Positions 36,566 to 46,146 of a stretch of DNA of 64,000 nucleotides are shown here, in pieces. The notes beneath the pieces are model-generated. The model saw nothing but the letters and a program-made list of their open reading frames with translations. It had not been told where the DNA came from and did no database searches. Positions within the stretch are counted from its first letter, which is position 1. Each line of letters starts with the position of its first letter. Both the position numbers and the translations under genes were made by a program. Source of the DNA: Mycobacterium sherrisii (GTDB lineage: Bacteria > Actinomycetota > Actinomycetes > Mycobacteriales > Mycobacteriaceae); NCBI RefSeq assembly GCF_002102355.1, contig NZ_LQPT01000028.1, positions 1 to 64,000 of the forward strand, written 5' to 3'.

Positions 36566-37471
36566 ATGGGGCTAGTTGACGGCCGTGTCGTCATCGTCAC
36601 CGGAGCGGGCGGCGGAATTGGCCGCGCGCACGCATTGGCATTCGCGGCCGAAGGTGCGCGCGTCGTCGTCAACGACATCGGTGTGGGTCTGGACGGCTCA
36701 CCGGCTACTGGCGGCAGCGCCGCACAGTCGGTCGTCGACGAGATCACCGCGGCCGGTGGCGAAGCGGTCGCCAACGGCTCCAACGTCGCCGACTGGGAGC
36801 AGGCCGCCGCCCTGATCCAGAGCGCCGTCGACACCTATGGCGGGCTCGACGTCCTGGTGAACAACGCGGGCATCGTGCGCGACCGGATGATGGCCAACAC
36901 CAGCGAGGAAGAGTTCGACGCCGTCATCGCCGTGCATCTGAAAGGCCACTTCGCCACCATGCGCCACGCCGCGTCGTACTGGCGTGCCCAGTCCAAAGAG
37001 GGCAAAACCGTTGATGCACGGATCATCAACACCAGTTCGGGTGCGGGCCTGCAGGGCAGCGTCGGGCAGGGCAACTACAGCGCCGCCAAGGCCGGTATCG
37101 CCGCCATGACGCTGGTCGCCGCTGCCGAGATGGGCCGCTACGGCGTGACAGTCAACGCCATCGCGCCGTCCGCGCGCACCCGCATGACCGAGACGGTCTT
37201 CGCCGAGATGATGGCCACGCAGGACCAGGATTTCGATGCTATGGCACCAGAAAACATTTCCCCGCTGGTGGTTTGGCTGGGCAGCGTCGAGTCCCGAGAC
37301 GTCACCGGGAAGGTTTTCGAGGTCGAGGGCGGCAAGATCCGCATCGCCGAGGGTTGGGCGCACGGGCCGCAGATCGACAAGGGCGCGCGTTGGGACCCCG
37401 CCGAGCTGGGCCCGGTCGTCGCCGACCTGTTGGCCAAGTCGCGTCCACCGGTCCCGGTTTACGGCGCCTGA
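36566..37471 (+). CDS. Short-chain dehydrogenase (Rv3548c-like)
   Basis: The 301-residue SDR has VTGAGGGIGRAHALAFAAEG, the NDIGVGLDGS insertion typical of MFE-2/HSD17B4-like 3-hydroxyacyl-CoA dehydrogenases, NNAGIVRDRMM, NTSSGAGLQG, and YSAAK. A role in oxidising a 3-hydroxyacyl-CoA of the side chain or ring fragments is inferred. It is co-oriented and probably co-transcribed with the preceding SDR. Confidence 0.9.
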   Translation: MGLVDGRVVIVTGAGGGIGRAHALAFAAEGARVVVNDIGVGLDGSPATGGSAAQSVVDEITAAGGEAVANGSNVADWEQAAALIQSAVDTYGGLDVLVNNAGIVRDRMMANTSEEEFDAVIAVHLKGHFATMRHAASYWRAQSKEGKTVDARIINTSSGAGLQGSVGQGNYSAAKAGIAAMTLVAAAEMGRYGVTVNAIAPSARTRMTETVFAEMMATQDQDFDAMAPENISPLVVWLGSVESRDVTGKVFEVEGGKIRIAEGWAHGPQIDKGARWDPAELGPVVADLLAKSRPPVPVYGA

Positions 37472-37477
37472 CCCTTC

Positions 37478-37535
37478 CGCCCGAATGTGCATTGACAGCG
37501 CCGCTGATTGGGCGTACTGAGTGCACGTTTGCGGG
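37478..37535. repeat. Imperfect inverted repeat in convergent gap
   Basis: CCCGAATGTGCATTGA pairs with the reverse of TGAGTGCACGTTTGCGGG, with a two-base bulge and a few mismatches, around a short loop. It lies between convergent genes and may act as a terminator. It resembles mycobacterial intergenic palindromes. Confidence 0.5.
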
Positions 37536-37545
37536 ATAGCAGCGG

Positions 37546-37995
37546 CTAGGGTTCGCAGATGACCAACGGAACCACCCGGTCGGCCGCCGCACGATAGTTC
37601 CGGTAAGGCGGGTACATCCGCATCAACGGCGGCCAATACCGGGCGCGTTCGGCATCGGTGGCGTCGCGAGCCCGCAGCTGCAGATGCTCGGCACCGATCT
37701 GCACTTGCACGTGTGGATTCTCCTTGAGGTTGCGATACCACAGCGGATGCTCGTCGCGCCCGCCGAAGGAAGCCGGCAGCACGACCCGATCACCGTCGCG
37801 CAGGTACAGCGTGGCGGTGGTGCGCGGTTCCCCGGACTTGCGCCCGATCGTGGTCAACAATGCCGCCGGCAACCACAGCAGCCGCGCGCCCAGGATGCCG
37901 TCGGTGTGGCGGTACACGAAAATGTGGGCGCGCGCGAAATACCTGAGCAGGACGGCTAATAGCCGAGAATTACGAATCCACCGTTGCTGAGACAT
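37546..37995 (-). CDS. Deazaflavin (F420)-dependent nitroreductase family protein
   Basis: The 149-residue DDN-family protein has RHTDGILGARLLWLPAALLT, TIGRKSGEPRTTATLYLRDG and the C-terminal YRNYRAAADRVVPLVICEP. DDN proteins reduce quinones or nitro compounds with F420H2. This copy is the more diverged of two in tandem, the neighbour being closer to M. tuberculosis Ddn (Rv3547). The N-terminus is extended and hydrophobic, suggesting membrane association. I chose the ATG giving MSQQRW. Confidence 0.85.
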   Translation of the reverse strand: MSQQRWIRNSRLLAVLLRYFARAHIFVYRHTDGILGARLLWLPAALLTTIGRKSGEPRTTATLYLRDGDRVVLPASFGGRDEHPLWYRNLKENPHVQVQIGAEHLQLRARDATDAERARYWPPLMRMYPPYRNYRAAADRVVPLVICEP

Positions 37996-38033
37996 GGTGT
38001 CCGGATGATTCCCGCCCGGAGCATCCCGAAACG

Positions 38034-38492
<459 letters not shown>

Positions 38493-38879
38493 TTAGCGCT
38501 GAATGAACGGATGAAACCGAACCTTGATGTGCTGGATTTCGGCTTGCCCGGTTGGGCTTTCGGCGGGGATCAGGAACGTCTCGTCAACCCGGGCGGCCAG
38601 CCTGCGACCGCCGAATGCCGCCTTGGTCAACACCACGTACTCCGCCCGCACCTCGTCGCCGGCGATGGAATAGTCCGGCGATGTCGTCTCGGCGATCAGG
38701 CGATACTGCAGACCACGATTCAGGCTGCGCCGCAAGTGGTTTCCGGAGAACCCGTTCTTGATTCCCTGCTCGGTGCGGGTGCAGCCGGCCGCGAACGGAA
38801 CCGCATCGCCGGCATGGCTGACAAGCGCGTCGATGTAGGCCTGCGCCGCGGCGATGCGGTTCTCCTCGGAGACGATCAA
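38493..38879 (-). CDS. NTF2-like small protein of unknown function
   Basis: The protein has 128 residues. The N-terminal helix AAAQAYIDALVSHAGDAVPF followed by TRTEQGIKNGFSG and a beta-rich C-terminal half (YRLIAETT, AEYVVL, RVDETFLI, IKVRFHPFI) suggests the NTF2/SnoaL cone fold. I do not recognise a catalytic signature. It starts five bases after fadA5 ends and ddn starts 12 bases after its own stop, so it is probably in the fadA5 operon and may bind a steroid-like ligand. It is not in the M. tuberculosis order as I recall it. Confidence 0.7.
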   Translation of the reverse strand: MIVSEENRIAAAQAYIDALVSHAGDAVPFAAGCTRTEQGIKNGFSGNHLRRSLNRGLQYRLIAETTSPDYSIAGDEVRAEYVVLTKAAFGGRRLAARVDETFLIPAESPTGQAEIQHIKVRFHPFIQR

Positions 38880-38883
38880 TGCG

Positions 38884-40056
<1,173 letters not shown>

Positions 40057-40057
40057 C

Positions 40058-40071
40058 TAGAACACGTTTCA
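40058..40071. promoter_or_regulatory. KstR operator upstream of fadA5
   Basis: TAGAACACGTTTCA matches the KstR core. It lies 10 bases before the fadA5 start, suggesting a very short leader. Confidence 0.88.
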
Positions 40072-40136
40072 TTACTCTGACAAGCGGCGATGATGACCTG
40101 CCTTTTATCTGCGCAGGAGCCGTGTTTTACTGGCAC

Positions 40137-40150
40137 TAGAACACGTTGCA
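40137..40150. promoter_or_regulatory. KstR operator upstream of cyp125
   Basis: TAGAACACGTTGCA matches the KstR core and lies 28 bases upstream of cyp125. AAAAGGAG just before the ATG is the ribosome site. Confidence 0.9.
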
Positions 40151-40178
40151 ATTAGTGTTGTAAAAGGAGCGCACTCAC

Positions 40179-41429
40179 ATGGCACCCCCCAACATTCCCG
40201 CAGACTTCGATTTTCTCGACCCCGACGTGAACCTCGCGGGGCTGCCCGTTGCGGAGCTGGCCGAGCTGCGCAAGGCGGAGCCGATTCACTGGGTCGACAT
40301 ACCGGGCGGTACCGGCGGCTTCGAGGACCACGGCTACTGGATCGTCACAAAGCACGCCGACGTCAAGGAGGTGTCGCGGCGCAGCGACGTCTTCTCCAGC
40401 TGGCAGAACGGCGCTATCCCGACCTGGCCGCCGGAGATGAAGCGCGAGCAGGTCGAACTCCAGCGCAGCGTCATGCTCAACATGGACGCACCGCACCACA
40501 CCCGGTTGCGCAAGATCATCTCCCGCGGATTCACCCCGCGCGCGATCGGACGGTTGGAGGCCGAACTGGCTCAGCGCGCCGAGAACATCGCGAAGACCGC
40601 CGCGGCCGAGGGCAGCGGTGATTTCGTCGAGCAGGTGTCCTGCGAGCTGCCGCTGCAGGCCATCGCCGGCCTGCTCGGCGTGCCGCAGGAGGATCGCGAC
40701 AAGCTCTTCCGCTGGTCTAACGAGATGACCGGCGGCACCGACCCCGAATACGCCACGGTCGATCCGGCGCAGTCGTCGATGGAGCTGATCGCCTACGCCA
40801 TGGCGATGGCCGAGGAGCGGGGCAAGAACCCGACCGACGACATCGTCACCACGCTCATCCAGGCCGACATCGACGGCGAGAAGCTCTCCGATGACGAGTT
40901 CGGCTTCTTCGTCGTGATGCTCGCGGTGGCGGGCAACGAAACCACCCGCAACTCGATCACCCACGGCATGATCGCCTTCGCCAACAACCCCGATCAGTGG
41001 GAGCTGTTCAAGAAGGACCGGCCGGCCACGGCCGCCGACGAGATCATCCGTTGGGCCACACCGGTTTCGGCATTCCAGCGTACCGCCAACGAAGACGTCG
41101 AGCTGGGCGGTGTGCTGATCAAGAAGGGGCAGCGGGTGGTGATGTCCTACCGGTCCGCCAACTTCGACGAAGAGGTTTTCGACGACCCGCACACGTTCAA
41201 CATCTTGCGCGACCCCAACCCGCACGTCGGCTTCGGCGGCACCGGCGCGCACTACTGCATCGGCGCGAACCTGGCCCGGATGACCATCAACCTGATCTTC
41301 AACGCGGTCGCCGATCACATGCCGGACCTGAAGTCGATCGGCGAGCCGGAGCGGCTACGGTCGGGATGGCTCAACGGCATCAAGCACTGGCAGGTGGACT
41401 ACACCGGAAAGAGCGCGGTGACGTCCTGA
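40179..41429 (+). CDS. cyp125: Cytochrome P450 CYP125, steroid C26/C27-monooxygenase
   Basis: The protein has 416 residues. The I-helix motif is VAGNETTRNS, and the haem-ligand loop HVGFGGTGAHYCIGANLARM has its Cys at about residue 360. CYP125 hydroxylates and oxidises the terminal side-chain carbon, the first step of side-chain breakdown. It lacks the extra N-terminal residues of the 433-residue M. tuberculosis enzyme. It starts a fully overlapping operon ending at ltp2. Confidence 0.96.
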   Translation: MAPPNIPADFDFLDPDVNLAGLPVAELAELRKAEPIHWVDIPGGTGGFEDHGYWIVTKHADVKEVSRRSDVFSSWQNGAIPTWPPEMKREQVELQRSVMLNMDAPHHTRLRKIISRGFTPRAIGRLEAELAQRAENIAKTAAAEGSGDFVEQVSCELPLQAIAGLLGVPQEDRDKLFRWSNEMTGGTDPEYATVDPAQSSMELIAYAMAMAEERGKNPTDDIVTTLIQADIDGEKLSDDEFGFFVVMLAVAGNETTRNSITHGMIAFANNPDQWELFKKDRPATAADEIIRWATPVSAFQRTANEDVELGGVLIKKGQRVVMSYRSANFDEEVFDDPHTFNILRDPNPHVGFGGTGAHYCIGANLARMTINLIFNAVADHMPDLKSIGEPERLRSGWLNGIKHWQVDYTGKSAVTS

Positions 41430-42442
41430 TGGACTTCAATCCCACTGCGACACAACAGGCTGTCGCCGATGTTGCCACGTCGGTACTCGATCGGGATCTC
41501 AGCTGGGACGCGCTGGTCAGCGGGGGTGTGACGGCGTTGCCGGTGCCCGAGCGCCTCGGCGGCGACGGCGTCGGGTTGCCCGAGGTGGCTACGGTGCTGA
41601 CCGAGGTGGGCCGCCACGGGGCCATCACCCCGGCGCTGGCAACGCTGGGCTTCGGCGTGTTGACGCTGCTCGACTTGGCCTCCGCCGAACAACAGGACCG
41701 CTTCTTGGCGGGCGTGCCCAAGGGCACGGTGCTGACCGCGGCGCTTAACGAGCCCGGCCGGGCGCTGCCCGACCGGCCCGTCACCACGTTCGCCGACGGT
41801 CGGTTGTCGGGCACCAAGGTCGCAGTGGCTTATGCCGAACAGGCCGAGTGGCTCATCGTGACGGCCGACAACGCGGTCGTCGTGGTGTCGCCGAAAGCCG
41901 ATGGCGTGCAGCTTGTTCGCACGCCGACGTCCAATGGTGCCGACGAGTACACCGTGACGTTCGCCGCTGTCGCGGTGCCCGAAACCGACGTGCTCGGTGG
42001 CGCGACCGCGCGCCGGGTCAACGAGCTGGCGCTGGCGGCGATCGGCGCCGTCGCGGACGGCCTGGTGGCCGGCGCGCTGCGGCTGACCGCGGACTACGTG
42101 GCCGGGCGCAAGCAGTTCGGCAAGCCGCTGTCGACCTTCCAGACCGTGGCCGCGCAGTTGGCCGAGGTCTACATCGCTTCGCGCACCATCGATTTGGCGG
42201 CGAAAGCGGTGGTTTGGCGGCTGTCCGAAGGTCGGGACGGACAGGCCGACCTGGACGTGCTCGGGTACTGGATCGCCTCGCAGGCCCCGCCGGTGATGCA
42301 GATCTGCCACCACCTGCACGGCGGCATGGGAATGGACATCACCTACCCCATGCATCGGTACTACTCCACGATCAAGGACCTGACCCGACTGTTGGGTGGG
42401 CCTTCTCATCGTCTAGATCTGGTGGGAGCGCAATGTTCATAG
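41429..42442 (+). CDS. fadE28: Acyl-CoA dehydrogenase FadE28 (ChsE1)
   Basis: The 337-residue subunit has GRKQFGKPLSTFQTVAAQLA and HHLHGGMGMDITYPMHRYY. In M. tuberculosis it forms an alpha2beta2 complex with FadE29 that oxidises the three-carbon side-chain CoA ester. The ATG shares a base with the cyp125 stop, and the gene overlaps fadE29 by 10 bases, so the complex subunits are translationally coupled. Confidence 0.94.
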   Translation: MDFNPTATQQAVADVATSVLDRDLSWDALVSGGVTALPVPERLGGDGVGLPEVATVLTEVGRHGAITPALATLGFGVLTLLDLASAEQQDRFLAGVPKGTVLTAALNEPGRALPDRPVTTFADGRLSGTKVAVAYAEQAEWLIVTADNAVVVVSPKADGVQLVRTPTSNGADEYTVTFAAVAVPETDVLGGATARRVNELALAAIGAVADGLVAGALRLTADYVAGRKQFGKPLSTFQTVAAQLAEVYIASRTIDLAAKAVVWRLSEGRDGQADLDVLGYWIASQAPPVMQICHHLHGGMGMDITYPMHRYYSTIKDLTRLLGGPSHRLDLVGAQCS

Positions 42443-43596
42443 ACCTGACTCCGGAGCAGCGGCAGTTGCAAGCGGAGCTACGCGAATACTTTTCGAACCT
42501 GATCTCGCCCGAAGAGGCGAAGGCGATGGAGTCCGACCGGCACAACGAGGCATACCGCGCGGTGATCCGGCGCATGGGCCAGGACGGCAAGCTCGGAGTC
42601 GGTTGGCCGAAGGAGTTCGGCGGCTTGGGTTTCGGACCGATCGAGCAGTCGATCTTCGTCAACGAGGCGCACCGTGCCGATGTGCCGTTGCCCGCCGTCA
42701 CGCTGCAAACGGTCGGGCCGACCCTGCAGCAATACGGCAGCGAGTTGCAGAAGAAGAAGTTCCTGCCGGCGATCCTGGCCGGCGAGGTGCATTTCGCGAT
42801 CGGCTACACCGAGCCGGAGGCCGGCACCGACCTCGCGTCGTTGCGGACCACCGCCGTGCGCCACGGCGACGAGTACATCGTCAACGGCCAGAAGGTCTTC
42901 ACCACGGGTGCACACGACGCCGACTACATCTGGCTGGCTTGTCGCACCGATCCGGAAGCCGTTAAGCACAAGGGCATTTCCATCCTGATCGTCGACACCA
43001 AGGATCCGGGCTACTCCTGGACTGCCATCATCCTGTCCGACGGAGCCCACCACACCAACGCCACCTACTACAACGATGTGCGGGTGCCGGCCGACATGCT
43101 GGTCGGCGAGGAGAACGGCGGATGGCGGTTGATCACCACCCAGCTCAACAACGAGCGGGTGATGCTCGGACCGGCCGGCCGTACCGCCGGCATCTATGAC
43201 CGGTTGCGGGCCTGGGCGTCCAAGCCCGGCGGTGACGGCGTCACGCCGATCGAACACTCCGACGTCAAGCGGGCGCTCGGTGAGATCTACTCGATGTGGC
43301 GGATCAACGAGCTGCTGAACTGGCAGGTCGCCGCCGCCGGTGAAGACATCAACGTGGCGGACGCGGCGTCGACGAAAGTCTTTGGCACCGAGCGCATTCA
43401 GTACATCGGGCGGCTCGCCGAGGAGATCGTCGGCAAATACGGCAACCCGGCAGACCCGGACACCGCCGAGCTGCTCGAGTGGCTAGACTCCCAGACCAAA
43501 CGCAATCTGGTGATTACTTTCGGTGGAGGCGTGAACGAGGTCATGCGCGAAATGATCGCGGCGGCAGGGCTGAAGGTGCCGAGGGTGCCCCGATGA
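42433..43596 (+). CDS. fadE29: Acyl-CoA dehydrogenase FadE29 (ChsE2)
   Basis: The 387-residue protein has FAIGYTEPEAGTDLASLRTT, NGQKVFTTGAHDADYIWLAC and LNNERVMLGPAGRTAG. It partners FadE28, and its length equals that of M. tuberculosis Rv3543c. It overlaps chsH2 by four bases (ATGA). Confidence 0.94.
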   Translation: MFIDLTPEQRQLQAELREYFSNLISPEEAKAMESDRHNEAYRAVIRRMGQDGKLGVGWPKEFGGLGFGPIEQSIFVNEAHRADVPLPAVTLQTVGPTLQQYGSELQKKKFLPAILAGEVHFAIGYTEPEAGTDLASLRTTAVRHGDEYIVNGQKVFTTGAHDADYIWLACRTDPEAVKHKGISILIVDTKDPGYSWTAIILSDGAHHTNATYYNDVRVPADMLVGEENGGWRLITTQLNNERVMLGPAGRTAGIYDRLRAWASKPGGDGVTPIEHSDVKRALGEIYSMWRINELLNWQVAAAGEDINVADAASTKVFGTERIQYIGRLAEEIVGKYGNPADPDTAELLEWLDSQTKRNLVITFGGGVNEVMREMIAAAGLKVPRVPR

Positions 43597-44552
43597 CCGG
43601 GCCGGCCGAGATCGCCGAGGCGATCGCGGAAATCAAGGCAGCCGGTGGACCCAAGCCCCGCGCGGGCCGGGATCCGGTGAATCGGCCGATCATCAACAAC
43701 TGGGTGGAAGCGCTCGGCGACCGCAACCCGATCTACGTGGACGAGGCCGCGGCCCGGGCCGCCGGTCATCCGGGAATTGTGGCCCCTCCGGCCATGATTC
43801 AGGTGTGGACGATGTTCGGCCTGAGTGGCGAGCGGCCTGCCGACGACCCGATGGGCCCGATGATGAAGCTGTTCGACGACGCCGGGTATGTGGGCGTGGT
43901 CGCGACCAACTGCGAACAGACCTATCACCGCTATCTGCGCCCCGGCGAGGAAGTCAGCATCACCTCCGAGATGGGTGAGGTGGTCGGTCCCAAGCAGACC
44001 GCCCTGGGTGAGGGCTACTTCATCAACCAGCACATCATCTGGCGGGTCGGTGACGAGGATGTCGCCGAAATGAATTGGCGCATCCTCAAATTCAAACCGC
44101 GCGAAGCTGCAGAAGCGTCTGCCGTGCCGCCGGACCTGGGCGCCGACGCGATGATGCGGCCCGCGGTGTCGCGGGACACGGCGTTTTTCTGGGAGGGCGT
44201 CGCGGCGCACGAGTTGCGGATCCAGCGGCGGCCCGACGGCAGCCTGCAGCATCCGCCGGTGCCCGCGGTGTGGCAGGACAAGGAGCAGCCGACCGACTAT
44301 GTGGTGTCTGGCGGCACGGGCACGGTGTACAGCTTCGTCGTGCACCACGCGCCCAAGGTCCCCGGCCGCACGCTGCCCTTCGTGATCGCGCTGGTGGAGC
44401 TTGACGAAGGAGTGCGCATGCTCGGCGAGTTGCGCGGGGTAGACCCCGCCGAGGTGCAGATCGGATTGCCGGTCCGGGCAACCTATATCGACTTCCCGGA
44501 CGGCGAATCCGGTCCGGCATGGACCCTCTACGCGTGGGAGCCACAAGCATGA
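43593..44552 (+). CDS. chsH2: ChsH2: MaoC-like hydratase subunit fused to a DUF35 domain
   Basis: The protein has 319 residues. The N-terminal MaoC-like half (DRNPIYVDEAAARAAGHPG, HIIWRVGDEDVAEMNWRILK) combines with ChsH1 to hydrate the 3-carbon enoyl side chain. The C-terminal DUF35/OB-fold half docks with Ltp2. The usual zinc-ribbon Cys pairs of DUF35 are absent: the segment HELRIQRRPDGSLQHPP has no Cys. The gene overlaps chsH1 by four bases. Confidence 0.94.
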   Translation: MTGPAEIAEAIAEIKAAGGPKPRAGRDPVNRPIINNWVEALGDRNPIYVDEAAARAAGHPGIVAPPAMIQVWTMFGLSGERPADDPMGPMMKLFDDAGYVGVVATNCEQTYHRYLRPGEEVSITSEMGEVVGPKQTALGEGYFINQHIIWRVGDEDVAEMNWRILKFKPREAAEASAVPPDLGADAMMRPAVSRDTAFFWEGVAAHELRIQRRPDGSLQHPPVPAVWQDKEQPTDYVVSGGTGTVYSFVVHHAPKVPGRTLPFVIALVELDEGVRMLGELRGVDPAEVQIGLPVRATYIDFPDGESGPAWTLYAWEPQA

Positions 44553-44950
44553 GTGCACCGGCCATCGAGGTGGGCACAACGCTGCCCGAGCTCAAGCTCT
44601 ACGGCGATCCGACGTTCATCATTTCGACGGCGCTGGCCACCCGCGATTTCCAGGATGTGCATCACGACCGGGACCTGGCGCAGGCCAAGGGATCCAAGGA
44701 CATCTTCGTCAACATCCTGACCGACACCGGACTCGTGCAACGCTTCGTCACCGACTGGGCCGGACCGTCCGCGCTGATCAAATCGATCGGTCTGCGCCTG
44801 GGAGTGCCGTGGTACGCCTACGACACGGTGACCTTCACCGGTGAGGTCACCGCGGTCGACGACGGCGTGATCACGGTGAAAGTGCTGGGAAGCAACAGCC
44901 TTGGAGATCACGTCATCGCGACGGTGACACTCACGATTGGGGACGCTTGA
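44549..44950 (+). CDS. chsH1: ChsH1: MaoC-like hydratase subunit
   Basis: The 133-residue MaoC-fold protein has the hydratase motif TRDFQDVHHDRDLAQAKGSK (Asp/His) followed by FVNILTDTGL. It pairs with the half-hotdog of ChsH2. The stop overlaps the ltp2 start (TGATG). Confidence 0.94.
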   Translation: MSAPAIEVGTTLPELKLYGDPTFIISTALATRDFQDVHHDRDLAQAKGSKDIFVNILTDTGLVQRFVTDWAGPSALIKSIGLRLGVPWYAYDTVTFTGEVTAVDDGVITVKVLGSNSLGDHVIATVTLTIGDA

Positions 44951-46146
44951 TGCTGTCGGGTAAGGCGGCGATCGCCGGTATCGGTGCGACCGACTTCTCG
45001 AAGAACTCCGGTCGAAGCGAGTTGCGGCTGGCCGCCGAAGCGGTGCTCGACGCGCTCGACGACGCGGGCTTGAGCCCGTCGGACGTCGACGGCCTGACTA
45101 CCTTCACGATGGACACCAACACCGAGATCGCGGTGGCGCGGGCGGTGGGAATCGGCGACCTGAAGTTCTTCGCCGAGACGCACTACGGCGGCGGCGCGGC
45201 GTGCGGAACCATCCTGCATGCGGCGATGGCCGTCGCGACCGGGGTGGCCGACGTCGTGGTGGCCTACCGGGCGTTCAACGAACGCTCCGGCATGCGGTTC
45301 GGCCAGGTGCAGACCCGACTGGTGGGAAACGCCGGGGTGCAAGCCGATTCGACCGCCGCGGACAACTCGTTCTCCTATCCGCATGGTCTGTCGACGCCGG
45401 CCGCGCAGGTCGCGATGATCGCCCGGCGCTACATGCATTGGTCGGGCGCGACGAGCCGCGACTTCGGCGCCATCTCGGTGGCTGACCGCAGGCACGCCGC
45501 CAAGAACCCGAAGGCGTACTTCTACGAGAAGCCGATAACCATTGAGGAACACCAGAATTCGCGGTGGATCGCCGAGCCATTGCGGCTGCTCGACTGTTGC
45601 CAGGAGACCGACGGTGCGGTCGCGATCGTGGTGACCTCGGCGGAGCGCGCGAAAGACCTCAAACAGCGTCCGGCAGTCATCGAGGCGGCGGCGCAGGGCT
45701 CCAGCCCCGACCAGTACACGATGGTCAGCTACTACCGTCCCGAACTCGGACTTCCCGAGATGGGTGTGGTGGGCAAGCAGCTGTGGCAGCAGTCGGGGCT
45801 GTCGCCGGCCGACATCCAGACCGCCGTCATCTACGACCACTTCACGCCGTTCACGCTGATCCAATTGGAGGAGTTGGGTTTCTGCGCCAAGGGCGAGGCC
45901 AAGGACTTCATCGCCGACGGTGCGGTCGAAATCGGCGGCCGGCTGCCCATCAACACTCACGGCGGCCAGCTGGGCGAGGCCTACATACACGGGATGAACG
46001 GAATCGCCGAGGGCGTGCGGCAGCTGCGCGGCACCTCGGTCAACCCGGTGCCCGACGTCGAGCATGTGCTCGTCACCGCGGGAACGGGCGTCCCCACGTC
46101 GGGACTGATCCTCGGCAGCTCCCTTACGTTTTCGCGCCGAGCGTGA
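44950..46146 (+). CDS. ltp2: Ltp2, thiolase-like aldolase of side-chain degradation
   Basis: The 398-residue thiolase-superfamily protein acts as a retro-aldolase, releasing propionyl-CoA from the 17-hydroxylated side chain together with ChsH2. Visible blocks are TMDTNTEIAVARAVGIGD, YGGGAACGTILHAAMA and INTHGGQLGEAYIHGMNGIA. The conserved protein ends at TSGLILG. The extra residues SSLTFSRRA run into the flanking palindromic repeat, whose TGA is the stop. Confidence 0.94.
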   Translation: MLSGKAAIAGIGATDFSKNSGRSELRLAAEAVLDALDDAGLSPSDVDGLTTFTMDTNTEIAVARAVGIGDLKFFAETHYGGGAACGTILHAAMAVATGVADVVVAYRAFNERSGMRFGQVQTRLVGNAGVQADSTAADNSFSYPHGLSTPAAQVAMIARRYMHWSGATSRDFGAISVADRRHAAKNPKAYFYEKPITIEEHQNSRWIAEPLRLLDCCQETDGAVAIVVTSAERAKDLKQRPAVIEAAAQGSSPDQYTMVSYYRPELGLPEMGVVGKQLWQQSGLSPADIQTAVIYDHFTPFTLIQLEELGFCAKGEAKDFIADGAVEIGGRLPINTHGGQLGEAYIHGMNGIAEGVRQLRGTSVNPVPDVEHVLVTAGTGVPTSGLILGSSLTFSRRA

